A DNA stretch of 64,000 nt from Ignavibacteriota bacterium (GTDB lineage: Bacteria > Bacteroidota > Ignavibacteria > Kapaibacteriales > UBA2268). Position numbers and translations under genes: made by a program. Positions 1 through 7,176 of the stretch are shown here, in pieces. The stretch spans positions 1 through 64,000 of the forward strand of contig JAGQWJ010000002.1 in assembly GCA_020437395.1 (NCBI GenBank), read 5' to 3'. Below the pieces are notes generated by a model. The model saw nothing but the letters and a program-made list of their open reading frames with translations. It had not been told where the DNA came from and made no database searches. Position 1 is the first letter of the stretch; every line of letters starts with the position of its first letter.

Positions 1-829
1 AATAGCTGTAGTTTTCCCTGCGCTTTACGGGGTCTGTCACAAAATCCTTCGGCAATCCAATGTACGAGAGCCCATCTCTTTGTGAACTACCATATACGTT
101 CACTTGTGTTTTCAACTTTTCATCAAAACGAATAGCTGATAAGAAATAGCTATTTAGATATGCGAAAGACTGATTTCTATATCCTTCGGAATTTATCTGA
201 CTCATCTTTCCATAAAAAGCATATTTTTCGTTCACTAAACCCGAAGAATATTCTAGTTTTAGCTTGTTAGTATTAGACTTGATTATATCGCTGCCGCTAA
301 ACTCTTGAAAGCCATTACCAGCATAAAGTCGAATACCTGGATTATTGATGAACGCTGAAGTTGTTAGGTTAATACTCCCTGCTATAGCTGCCGCTCCGTA
401 GTTAGCAAGCCCTGCTCCACGCTGTACTTGAATTTCTCCCAAGCTCTCTTGCAAGTCAGAAAGATTAATGAAATAAACGTTGTGGTCTTCCGGGTCGTTT
501 TGCGGAATTCCATTCACTAATACAGAAATACGCCTTTGGTCGAATCCACGCAAACGGAGATTAGTATAGCCAATGCCGTTACCATTTTCAGTGAATGTGT
601 ATATAGATGGCATTGTTTGAAGTAAGTTCGGCAAATCTATATTAGAAGTGGTTTTCTCTAATTCTGCCTCAGTAATCTCGGAGAATGGGACAGGTGATTG
701 TCTCTCCTTTGCTTTAGTCGAAGTCACCGTGATAGACGGTGCTTGATACGTTTTGATAGTGTCTTTATCTTCAGCCCTAAGGTTGAAAAAGGAGCAAACT
801 ACTCCAAGTAAAATAAGCTTTTTAAACAT
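1..829 (-). CDS. TonB-dependent outer-membrane receptor, N-terminal part (probable thiamine receptor)
   Basis: Reading the minus strand from an ATG at 829 gives 276 codons that stay open to the window edge, so the C-terminal barrel is missing. The product starts with a signal peptide (MFKKLILLGVVCSFF), then a stretch resembling a TonB box (SITVTST), then a plug domain. The plug shows LRGFDQRRISVLVNGIPQND and EIQVQRGAGLANYGAAAIAG, which are typical plug-domain motifs. The plug is followed by the start of the beta-barrel. A TPP riboswitch lies about 100 bases upstream on the same strand. Known biology: TPP-regulated TonB receptors in this bacterial group were proposed to import thiamine or its precursors. 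Family assignment is secure; the substrate is inferred from the riboswitch. Confidence 0.93.
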   Translation of the reverse strand, partial: MFKKLILLGVVCSFFNLRAEDKDTIKTYQAPSITVTSTKAKERQSPVPFSEITEAELEKTTSNIDLPNLLQTMPSIYTFTENGNGIGYTNLRLRGFDQRRISVLVNGIPQNDPEDHNVYFINLSDLQESLGEIQVQRGAGLANYGAAAIAGSINLTTSAFINNPGIRLYAGNGFQEFSGSDIIKSNTNKLKLEYSSGLVNEKYAFYGKMSQINSEGYRNQSFAYLNSYFLSAIRFDEKLKTQVNVYGSSQRDGLSYIGLPKDFVTDPVKRRENYSY

Positions 830-931
830 AATTAAGCCCTATAAAGATTTATTAATAAATTACTAAATCCGTTTGAGAGCCCTGATGAGCAAAAAATGCT
901 TTGTAGATATAAGTGGGTGTATATTCCACCG

Positions 932-1014
932 TTTTCCTACGCAGGTACTAACCTGATCAGGTGCAAGGAGTTTTATCTCAGCCGACCAATTAACTCGGTC
1001 AGCACCTCCAACGG
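932..1014 (-). promoter_or_regulatory. TPP (THI-box) riboswitch
   Basis: On the minus strand all the conserved TPP aptamer parts occur in order: GGAGGTGC, a GACCGA/TTGGTC hairpin, the core GGCTGAGA, CTCC closing the GGAG stem, then CACCTGATCAGG, a small AGGT/ACCT hairpin and the diagnostic CTGCGTAGGAA. About 15 bases further on, a GGTG/CACC stem could belong to the expression platform. The element sits in the leader of the TonB-dependent receptor, so that gene is probably repressed when thiamine pyrophosphate is plentiful. Confidence 0.96.
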
Positions 1015-1039
1015 GAATACAAATCTAAATAAGAAAAAT

Positions 1040-1259
1040 GGAAGAAACAAATAGGGTAGATAGTTTCGTCACCCAGAGCGAAGCGAAGAGTCTGTGCAAT
1101 TTCATAAATGTCATCTGATGTAAAATATAGTACTTGTACCTCAGCACCAGCAATTCTGAACCAGAGCTTGTCTTGTCTATCTGCCTGTAACGATAAAACC
1201 AGTGATAGTAATGCTATAAGGGTTAATAATAAGCTTTTCTTAGGGTTTTTTCCTTTTAT
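1040..1259 (-). pseudogene. Possible remnant of a small secreted-protein gene
   Basis: The minus strand carries an open frame with a convincing signal-peptide-like start (KNPKKSLLLTLIALLSLVLS) followed by LQADRQDKLWFRIAGAEVQV. There is no ATG, GTG or TTG at the expected position; the codon there is ATA. Downstream the frame runs through the dispersed repeat at 1067-1093 and ends with a TGA inside the riboswitch near 1003. It looks like the 5' part of a gene that lost its start and had its 3' part replaced by the repeat. A functional gene with an unusual start cannot be excluded. No family recognised. Confidence 0.3.
1067..1093. repeat. Short dispersed repeat, GAGCGAAGCGAAGAGTCT type
   Basis: The stretch reads cgtcacccagagcgaagcg followed by aagagtct. 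It resembles a second, longer and diverged copy at 20771-20828 (cgtcactctgaacgaacgaa ... gagcgaagccgaaataaagagtct). Both copies lie in gene-poor DNA. Sequences of this kind are common intergenic repeats in many bacterial genomes; the mechanism of spread is not visible here. Confidence 0.5.
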
Positions 1260-1356
1260 TGGGATATAATTTTAATTTTACAAAATAGAATTAACTTACA
1301 CTTCTTTTGCTAATATCCCTTTCGTCTTTAAAATTAACCATTTGTCAGTATTCCTT

Positions 1357-2142
1357 TCAGACAACTCTGTGGTTATGATTTCTACTAATAAAAAATAAAA
1401 AAAGAGCTACCGCAATTAGATTCGTACAAATCAACCAAATAATGTCATTGTTACTCATAGAAGACTCAGCTCCTAATTCCTGTATTAGTTCTAATTGAAG
1501 ATTAAAAAAAGAAAATACGTTCGTTTTGAAGATAATGATAGTATTATAATTAAGAAAATAAAGTATTGGTAACATTATGAATAATGATATGTAAAGGCTT
1601 GATACCCACTTACTTAATATATTTAAAAAAGAAATAAAAGGTAATGTTAATACCGGGAACAAGACTAAAGTCAATAGGAAATGAGGTAATTTATCAAAGT
1701 CAAAACTTAACTGGACATTTGTAGTTAAAAGTAAGATTAGCAAATAAACTAATATATAACCCAGTAAGAATAATAAGTTATAAGTAATGTATTTAATGAC
1801 TAATAGAATTCTAGAATAATTGATATAATAATTGGGAATAACAGAGTTATTCAAATCACTATTATTTTTTTGATTAAATATAAAATAACAAACCAAAACT
1901 AAATAAATCGGTTGTGCAACACCTGCATAAGTTGCTATTGTCAGAAATAAAAAGTCATTTATTTTAGTAAACCCACTTAACATATTCTGTATATTATTGT
2001 AAGATTCTATTGCTATAAATAGCATTAGTACGGATATCAAAGGAGTAAATAGGCTGATAAATAACAATTTCTTGTTTTTTACTTTCAACTTTTCTGCAGC
2101 AAAAGCCTTTTTTATTTTTTCTATATTAATCATTATATTCAT
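1357..2142 (-). CDS. Six-helix membrane protein, ABC-2 permease-like (lantibiotic-immunity type)
   Basis: A 261-residue, very hydrophobic protein with about six predicted membrane helices. The N-terminus has the arrangement IEKIKKAFAAEKLKVKNKKL, a basic amphipathic segment ending just before the first helix. That arrangement is typical of ABC-2 family permeases of the MutE/EpiE/BcrB sort, which export lantibiotics or confer immunity. No ATPase gene lies next to it, which a working ABC exporter would need, so the partner must be elsewhere or the assignment is wrong. Two ATGs (2142 and 2133) are possible starts. Composition is AT-rich, with many Asn, Ile and Leu residues. Function is unproven. 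Confidence 0.7.
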   Translation of the reverse strand: MNIMINIEKIKKAFAAEKLKVKNKKLLFISLFTPLISVLMLFIAIESYNNIQNMLSGFTKINDFLFLTIATYAGVAQPIYLVLVCYFIFNQKNNSDLNNSVIPNYYINYSRILLVIKYITYNLLFLLGYILVYLLILLLTTNVQLSFDFDKLPHFLLTLVLFPVLTLPFISFLNILSKWVSSLYISLFIMLPILYFLNYNTIIIFKTNVFSFFNLQLELIQELGAESSMSNNDIIWLICTNLIAVALFLFFISRNHNHRVV

Positions 2143-2280
2143 TTGAGTATTGTTTTCGATTCTAAACAGTCGAGTTTACAAAAAACTTATAATATACCTG
2201 AAAGTCCTCCCTGTCATGGGATGATTTAGGAGGGTTTAAGTTGTTCATTTTTTTTCTTTTATATAAATCATGCTTTGACA

Positions 2281-2919
2281 TCATCCTATTATCTTAGCTT
2301 TCCGCTTATCCCACCAATATTTTTTTACTAGAAATACTACTATAGCTAGTCCAATTAATGGGAATATTATTTTACCGTATAGAGATAGATACTCAAGTAT
2401 TGCTTCAAAATTATTACCGAATACTACTCCCAAATATATCAATATACTATTCCATATCAGAGCACTAATTGCAGAGAGGACAACTGTTTTTTTAAAATCT
2501 AAATCAGATAAACCCGCAAAGAAAGAAATGACAGCCCTAGTACCTGATAAAAACCTATTAGCTATTATCAAGTAATATCCCCATTTTCTGAACCACTCTT
2601 CGGGCTTTTCCAAGTCCTTTTCATTTATAAAAGGCATCTTACTCGAGGCAACTAACCGATTGCCAAAATTATTACCCAAATAGAACATAATCATAAACCC
2701 TACTAATGAACCTGCTGTAGCCAAAAGAAGTAAAGGTATAAAACCTATGGTACCCAGAGAAATGAGAGAACCCATAAAAACTAAAACGGAATCGCTAGGG
2801 GAGGGGGGGAATATATTCTCAAGCATTGTAATGAAAAAGGCAAAGCCAAGTACCCAATACCATTCCAAATGTGATAAGAACTCTATTGCCGCGTCTAAAC
2901 TGTGTAAACTTTCAAACAT
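2281..2919 (-). CDS. DedA/VTT family membrane protein
   Basis: A 212-residue membrane protein of normal DedA length. Near residues 34-46 it has ENIFPPSPSDSVL, the acidic-proline re-entrant loop motif of the family. Around residues 121-135 it has NRFLSGTRAVISFFAG, the arginine-containing second motif. Charged residues close the C-terminus (KKYWWDKRKAKIIG). DedA proteins act in the inner membrane and are linked to undecaprenyl-phosphate or phospholipid recycling and membrane-potential homeostasis. The gene stands alone on the minus strand, divergent from the TRIC-like gene. A second VTT protein of the window lies at 42954-43556. Family sure, substrate unknown. Confidence 0.92.
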   Translation of the reverse strand: MFESLHSLDAAIEFLSHLEWYWVLGFAFFITMLENIFPPSPSDSVLVFMGSLISLGTIGFIPLLLLATAGSLVGFMIMFYLGNNFGNRLVASSKMPFINEKDLEKPEEWFRKWGYYLIIANRFLSGTRAVISFFAGLSDLDFKKTVVLSAISALIWNSILIYLGVVFGNNFEAILEYLSLYGKIIFPLIGLAIVVFLVKKYWWDKRKAKIIG

Positions 2920-3243
2920 TTTTGTAGTCTAACAAAATTGAAAAAATCAATATAATTAATCAAATATACTTTTTTTGAAAATATTACTTGGAAATTAAAT
3001 ATTATCAGAATAGTTTTGAATTCACTTTTGAACCTCGTTTCAAAAAATATGAAAACTATTTCAACTAACATATTGACCAATAATAACATAAGGGCAAACC
3101 GAATGCCTAAGATGTGGTATATGCCTATGCTCAAGCAGAGTATTATGCATCACCATATTACTATGCGCTAGTACCGCATATCCTATTTCTCCCGTAGTCG
3201 TCAATATTTGTTTATCTGAAAAATCTAAATTGTTTTTGTTGAA
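2920..3243. other. Intergenic region between divergent DedA and TRIC-like genes
   Basis: About 320 AT-rich bases that must hold both divergent promoters. An open frame on the minus strand (2895-3134) overlaps the DedA start and has no recognisable features, so I do not count it as a gene. I see no strong hairpin, tRNA or repeat here. Confidence 0.4.
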
Positions 3244-3849
3244 ATGGAATTATTATCTATTCTCGCTTTGATTAGCGTATTCGTTTTCTCTATTAGTGCT
3301 GCCCTATCGTCTATCCAAAAGAAGTACGATATGTTTGGTATATCATTCGTTACTTTCGTTACTGCCGTTGGTGGTGGTACTGTTCGCGATTTGCTTCTTG
3401 GTTGTCATCCTTTATTCTGGATGGAAAATGTATGGTTTGTGGTTTCTATAATGGCTGGGATAGGTGTTACATTTGTATTCAAGAAAAGAATATTATTCCT
3501 GAAGCAAACTTTCTTCCTTTTCGATACTTTGGGTATTAGTTTGTCTGCTATATTAGGTACTCAGAAAGCGATAGACTTCGGAGTTAGCCCATTTATATCT
3601 ATTTTCTTTGGATTAGTAACGGCAGTATTTGGCGGTATAATTAGAGATATGATGACTAACCAAATACCATTAGTTTTCAGAAAAGAGATCTATGCATCTG
3701 CTTGTTTGGCAGGAGCGTTCATTTATATATCTCTGCAATATATAGGTGCACCACTCTGGTTGCTTTATGGGGTACCGACTGTCTTCATATTTGCAATCCG
3801 AATAATCTCTATCAAGTATAAACTATCATTGCCAAGAGTGAGTTTGTAA
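3244..3849 (+). CDS. TRIC-type / UPF0126 (YicG-like) membrane protein
   Basis: A 201-residue protein with about seven membrane helices made of two repeats, each with a glycine-rich signature. GGGTVRD lies near residue 43 and GGIIRD near residue 129, spaced as in the UPF0126/YicG family. Prokaryotic members are homologues of trimeric intracellular cation channels and conduct K+ or Na+; for some members a glycine-related role has been suggested. The length matches the family, and the gene begins with an ATG directly after an AT-rich leader. It appears monocistronic. Family assignment is strong; the ion and physiological role are not determinable here. Confidence 0.92.
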   Translation: MELLSILALISVFVFSISAALSSIQKKYDMFGISFVTFVTAVGGGTVRDLLLGCHPLFWMENVWFVVSIMAGIGVTFVFKKRILFLKQTFFLFDTLGISLSAILGTQKAIDFGVSPFISIFFGLVTAVFGGIIRDMMTNQIPLVFRKEIYASACLAGAFIYISLQYIGAPLWLLYGVPTVFIFAIRIISIKYKLSLPRVSL

Positions 3850-3936
3850 AGGGGGATTACTCTTTTATAAATTTGCCAATGATTGTTTTAGTACGGTTGC
3901 TAAGGCTACAGATTTTAAGCCACTACCCAAATCTAA

Positions 3937-4485
3937 TTATTTCTTATAATCCAATGTCTTAACATCCTTAATTATAGTATTCACTTCCAACTTTACTGGT
4001 ACGTCCAATTTCATATTCTTAAATGAATTCCCTTTTTTGATTGTGCATAGTCCATTAGCTTTCAGCTTCACAACCCCCGATGTTTTGGATATTTCTTCTA
4101 TATTCAATTCGCCTTCCGAAAAACTTATTGAAAGATCGCCTTTCTTAAATGTAATCAGCGTAGAGTTGCTTCCAAGTTGAACATTACCTTTCAAAATATC
4201 TTTACCCTTTCCATCAAGTCCATCTATAATTACAGTCAATCTTTCACTTTTATCATCAGATACCAATTCAAAATCAGCATCGTGGTTCATATCGCTATCT
4301 GCACTATAAAATTTGAGATAACTCGACTTTTCATTTATCTTATCGATTGAATAGTCAACTCCATCTGCTTTAACTAATACTTTCGAATCCGCAACAGTTG
4401 GTTTGCCTTTCGATACACTCGTCAAACCTAAGAAAAGTGCAACAACACCCACCACAATTATTGATTTCAATGTATAATTGTTCAT
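3937..4485 (-). CDS. Secreted protein of unknown function
   Basis: A 182-residue protein with a plausible Sec signal (MNNYTLKSIIVVGVVALFLGLTS is positively charged, then hydrophobic). The mature part alternates polar and hydrophobic residues and is rich in Lys, Asp, Ser and Val, suggesting a beta-sandwich or barrel-like periplasmic fold. There are no paired cysteines, no lipobox and no motif I recognise. The shape is vaguely like YceI-type lipid-binding proteins, but the key motifs are not present, so I do not assign it. It sits alone between the TRIC-like gene (convergent) and the accessory gene pocket. Confidence 0.65.
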   Translation of the reverse strand: MNNYTLKSIIVVGVVALFLGLTSVSKGKPTVADSKVLVKADGVDYSIDKINEKSSYLKFYSADSDMNHDADFELVSDDKSERLTVIIDGLDGKGKDILKGNVQLGSNSTLITFKKGDLSISFSEGELNIEEISKTSGVVKLKANGLCTIKKGNSFKNMKLDVPVKLEVNTIIKDVKTLDYKK

Positions 4486-4705
4486 ACCAATCCACCTAAT
4501 TAATAAAAAAAAAATAAAGAAATTAAAAATTCCCTCTAACTCAATATAATAAACTTTTGATTAACTCACGGAAAGAAAATCACACTTGGAGTTATCTCAA
4601 TATGAAGATAGAAGTCATCCTTATCGATTGGCTTTATCTCTTTATGGATTCAAATAGGCTCAGTGTCTCTGTTTATATTTGAGGAAACGGTCTGCATAAA
4701 TGGCT

Positions 4706-4724
4706 TAGCCCCGCATAGGGGCTA
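4706..4724. terminator. Perfect hairpin downstream of the cupin gene
   Basis: TAGCCCC-GCATA-GGGGCTA forms a perfect 7-bp GC-rich stem. It lies about 30 bases beyond the cupin stop codon on the minus strand. There is no T-run on that side, while on the plus strand a run of six T follows seven bases later. It probably terminates transcription of the cupin-VOC-alphaCTD group, but the evidence is structural only. Confidence 0.4.
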
Positions 4725-4755
4725 TGAACATTTTTTGCTTTGTTGGCAGTAGTTT

Positions 4756-5163
4756 TTATTTATTTTCATCAAACCATTTTACAATTGCAGGCATATTTCT
4801 CTCAAAACCACCCGGAATGAAAAAATTCAACACACCTGTTTTCTGGTCAGTTTGGTTTTTAAAGCCGTGCATTGTTTTTGGAGGTATTCTCAAAAATGTT
4901 CCTTTTTCTGCATCAATCCATTTGTCACCAACCATTATTGATATTGTTCCTTCCAAAACATAAAAGACTTCGTCATTGTCCTCGTGTTGGTGTTCACCAG
5001 GACCATCAGAGTTAGGTTTTAACCACCATTCCGAAATACTGTATTTTTCGTTAGTTTCGTTTTCGTCAGCTTTAAATATTGCTGTCATTGTACCACAGTT
5101 ATAAACTCTCCCTTTTCCATCGAGAAGAATTAATGCATCCGTATGATTATTTTTATGTTTCAT
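4756..5163 (-). CDS. Small cupin-domain protein
   Basis: A single-domain cupin of 135 residues when started at the ATG at 5163; a TTG at 5178 would add five residues. The first cupin motif is GEHQHEDNDEVFYVLEGT, with two His and the Glu that would bind a metal. The second motif contains IPPKTMHGFKN with the third His. WWLKPNS and GDKWIDAEKG fit the double-stranded beta-helix. Such small cupins are dioxygenase- or isomerase-like or have sensing roles; the substrate cannot be deduced. It is the last gene of a minus-strand group with the VOC and zinc-ribbon genes, separated from VOC by about 70 bases. Confidence 0.88.
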   Translation of the reverse strand: MKHKNNHTDALILLDGKGRVYNCGTMTAIFKADENETNEKYSISEWWLKPNSDGPGEHQHEDNDEVFYVLEGTISIMVGDKWIDAEKGTFLRIPPKTMHGFKNQTDQKTGVLNFFIPGGFERNMPAIVKWFDENK

Positions 5164-5232
5164 TAATTGTCTTGTCAAATCGCTATTAATATTTAATCAG
5201 AATATTTCATTTCTTTTGCCAAAATAGCTGTT

Positions 5233-5610
5233 CTATTCAGCGTTTTCATCAACTTCAAAAATTCCGAAAACATTGTTGTCTTTGTCTAAAAAATAGCCTT
5301 GCCAACATCTATTTTTAATTGGAAATTTCTCCATAGCAACTTTCCCTCCGTTTCCCTTTATCAATTCCGCAGTTTTGTCAAAATCATCAACCATTATCGA
5401 ACAAGTAAATGCATTGGTTCCGTGTTCCTTTGGTGGCGTTTTTGCAGGACTTTTTAGCAAAGCTCCGTTTATTCCATTAGTGTCTATTCGGTAATATTCA
5501 ATAGGCACATTTTTTTCCTCCGTGAAAGTCCATCCGAACACTTTTTTATAAAATTCAATCTCTCTTTTTGGCTCAGAAGATTGAATTTCAAAATAGCTTA
5601 TCGTATTCAT
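5233..5610 (-). CDS. VOC (glyoxalase/bleomycin-resistance fold) family protein
   Basis: A 125-residue protein with the pattern of a single-chain VOC protein of the small YdcJ/antibiotic-resistance-like class: ISYFEIQSSEPKREIEFYKK at the N-terminus, GINGALL in the middle, SIMVDDFDKTAELIKGNGGK, and QGYFLDKDNNVFGIFE at the end. The last part holds the expected terminal Glu metal ligand in FGIFE. VOC proteins bind a divalent metal and act as lyases, dioxygenases or drug-binding proteins. No substrate can be assigned. It lies between the zinc-ribbon/alpha-CTD gene (35 bases upstream) and the cupin gene, likely co-transcribed. Confidence 0.88.
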   Translation of the reverse strand: MNTISYFEIQSSEPKREIEFYKKVFGWTFTEEKNVPIEYYRIDTNGINGALLKSPAKTPPKEHGTNAFTCSIMVDDFDKTAELIKGNGGKVAMEKFPIKNRCWQGYFLDKDNNVFGIFEVDENAE

Positions 5611-5645
5611 ATTTCGTTGTTTTATCCAATTGACTGTTGCAAATT

Positions 5646-5936
5646 TTAATTTTTAAAAGAAAGTCCGTTTTCAGTTAGTGCCTTTTTGAGTTTTGGAATT
5701 GTACTCGGTCCCATTCCGTGAAGATTAATTATTTCCTTTTCTGTCCACTTGGCTAAGTCCTCCAATGTCTTAATGTTTTCTCTTTCTAATGCTCGTCTTG
5801 CTGGAGCACCAATTAAAGCTAGAAAACTGTCTTTAGGTTTGCGTTCTTCTTCACAAATTGGACAGGTCGGACAGTCACTGCTTTTATAAAACTGATGTCC
5901 TTTTTTACAGGTCTTTAAAGTTCCTTTTGTCGCCAT
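5646..5936 (-). CDS. Zinc-ribbon plus RNA polymerase alpha-CTD-like small protein
   Basis: A 96-residue protein in two parts. Residues 8-30 contain C10, H14, C22, C25 and C28 (CKKGHQF then CPTCPIC), a probable treble-clef or zinc-ribbon site. Residues 39-96 closely resemble the C-terminal domain of RNA polymerase alpha: ALERENIKTLEDLAKWTEKE, then the helix-hairpin-helix HGMGPSTIPKLKKALTENG. In real alpha subunits this fold contacts UP-element DNA and activators. Here it stands alone without the alpha N-terminal domain, so it may bind DNA or RNA polymerase partners. Function is unknown; the domain resemblance is what I can see. Confidence 0.8.
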   Translation of the reverse strand: MATKGTLKTCKKGHQFYKSSDCPTCPICEEERKPKDSFLALIGAPARRALERENIKTLEDLAKWTEKEIINLHGMGPSTIPKLKKALTENGLSFKN

Positions 5937-5985
5937 ACTATATTATTCTTAATTGTTCGTGAGTTTCTCTATACAATGACTGCTA

Positions 5986-6007
5986 ACACTTGTATATAAC
6001 CAAGTGT
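5986..6007. repeat. Perfect 7-bp inverted repeat ACACTTG/CAAGTGT
   Basis: ACACTTG, an 8-base spacer (tatataac), then CAAGTGT. It sits in the leader region of the zinc-ribbon gene within the accessory pocket. It may be a regulator site, a weak terminator or part of a recombination site; nothing decides between these. Confidence 0.4.
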
Positions 6008-6130
6008 CTAAATTTATTGAAAATTGTATTCATACTTCAGTTTATCCAGCACTATTGGTGATGCAAATGTGAATATCTCATTCAATTGAGTTTATTCAAC
6101 CTTTTGAAAGTTATTAATACATTAAGTTTA

Positions 6131-6189
6131 CCCAAATATACAAAAAACCTTATATTTCCCCACAAAAAACCTCGAACATTGTCCGAGGT
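6131..6189 (-). repeat. Copy A of the terminator-promoter direct repeat
   Basis: This stretch matches copy B (7144-7203) with only about six differences or gaps over about 60 bases. It begins cccaaatatacaaaaaacct and ends in a hairpin sequence ending tccgaggt. Weaker similarity continues towards the stop codon of the gene on its right. On the minus strand the copy contains a terminator hairpin for mrr and a -7 box TATATTTG (6140-6133). The -33-like TTG here is displaced to 22 bases away, so its promoter is probably weaker than that of copy B. Confidence 0.85.
6164..6189 (-). terminator. Rho-independent terminator of the mrr gene
   Basis: Minus-strand reading gives ACCTCGGAC-AAT-GTTCGAGGT, a 9-bp stem with one G-T wobble, followed by a run of T. 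It lies about 30 bases after the mrr stop codon, the same distance as the matching hairpin after sdhB. Confidence 0.85.
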
Positions 6190-6219
6190 ACTTGTTATAA
6201 TTTAATCTAGGTACTATAT

Positions 6220-7116
6220 CTATTCATCTTCAAAAAAGTCGTTATCAATCTCTTTGACCTCATAAACGGTTTTCACTTGGACTCCTACGTTGTATTGTAA
6301 CATTAAGTCGACCAATTTTGCTCCGTCAATTAGAATTATTGAGTGATGTGCTTCCCTTGCTTTTTTAATTGCTGATTCGTCAAAACTCGAAGTGGTAATA
6401 AATACTCCTTTACTTGTATCACCGCTCATAGCTCCTATGAAGTTTCTTATGTCCTTTTCTCTAACCTTGTTCTCATTATATCGTTTGGCCTGAGTATAAA
6501 TCTTTTCTAATCCTAATTTGTCCTCATTTATAATCCCATCAATTCCTCCATCTCCTGACTTTGAAGTTTCGATGAAATCTCCGTATCCCATTCGTTTTAA
6601 AAGAATCAAAATAACTTTTTCAAAATAATAAGGGTCAATTTCTTTAAGCCTTTCAAGAAGATTAGTCTTTACTTCCGTTTCAATTGACGAAAATCCCGAA
6701 TCAATTAAGTCCTGCGGTGAAGCGTTTTCAACATTGACTGATTCTAGCTCAATTTCGTTTTCTTTTTCAATTTTGACAGTTTCTCTGTGTTTTATAAAGT
6801 CTTGATCATTTTGAAGATCTTGGAGGGATAAAGTACCAGTTGCTAATTGCTTTTTCCCCTTTTCTGTGATTTTAACCATTCCACGATTTGGATAATTTAC
6901 AAATTTAGCCATTTTCAAATAAGACTTTCCCCACAGAATTCTATCCAATAAAACGTTTGCTCCGGAACTAGTTTTTTGATTCAACAAACCATTAGTTAAA
7001 TTTGAATAATATAAATCACGAACTTTAGATGCTAATTCACGACTTTTTAAAGATTCGTAAGAGTTTAATACCTTTAAAATTGGTATGAAGGTTTCATGAT
7101 ATTTAGGTAGTTCCAT
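6220..7116 (-). CDS. Mrr-like restriction endonuclease
   Basis: A 298-residue protein with the Mrr layout. Residues 1-100 are a winged-helix-like DNA-binding domain (Mrr_N type, with RGMVKITEKGKKQL near the wing). A linker follows, then a PD-(D/E)XK Mrr catalytic domain at about 155-280. The catalytic pattern is GDGGIDGII (Asp at 193) followed by YTQAKRY (Gln209, Lys211), the Q-x-K variant usual for Mrr. FITTSSFDESAIKKA is the usual next helix. Mrr enzymes cut methylated or foreign DNA (type IV restriction). The gene has no cognate methylase nearby and is flanked by a direct repeat, suggesting recent insertion. Confidence 0.92.
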   Translation of the reverse strand: MELPKYHETFIPILKVLNSYESLKSRELASKVRDLYYSNLTNGLLNQKTSSGANVLLDRILWGKSYLKMAKFVNYPNRGMVKITEKGKKQLATGTLSLQDLQNDQDFIKHRETVKIEKENEIELESVNVENASPQDLIDSGFSSIETEVKTNLLERLKEIDPYYFEKVILILLKRMGYGDFIETSKSGDGGIDGIINEDKLGLEKIYTQAKRYNENKVREKDIRNFIGAMSGDTSKGVFITTSSFDESAIKKAREAHHSIILIDGAKLVDLMLQYNVGVQVKTVYEVKEIDNDFFEDE

Positions 7117-7145
7117 TTTAATACTTTTAAATTCAAAAATTGACC

Positions 7146-7175
7146 CAAATATACAAAAAACCTTATATTCCCCAA
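7146..7175 (-). promoter_or_regulatory. Predicted Bacteroidota-type promoter of mrr
   Basis: On the minus strand TTG (7175-7173) is followed by 19 bases and then TATATTTG (7153-7146), matching the -33/-7 consensus TTTG-N19-21-TAnnTTTG. Transcription would start near 7139, giving a leader of about 20 bases before the mrr ATG. It lies inside repeat copy B immediately after the sdhB terminator. Confidence 0.65.
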
Positions 7176-7176
7176 C

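Noticed and set aside
2210-2240. CCTCC/GGAGG hairpin downstream of the DedA gene
   Set aside because: The stem is short with a long loop and lacks a T-run on the relevant strand; not strong enough to call a terminator.
2895-3134. 79-codon open frame between the DedA and TRIC genes
   Set aside because: It overlaps the DedA start on the same strand, has no recognisable features or ribosome site, and consists of hydrophobic AT-rich codons; I treat it as chance.
4724-4963. Plus-strand frame opposite the cupin gene
   Set aside because: It lies antisense to a well-supported cupin gene with conserved metal motifs, so it is a shadow frame.
5986-6007. Possible integron attC site
   Set aside because: The core motifs RYYYAAC and GTTRRRY are not both present around the palindrome and no integrase is in the window; kept only as an inverted repeat.
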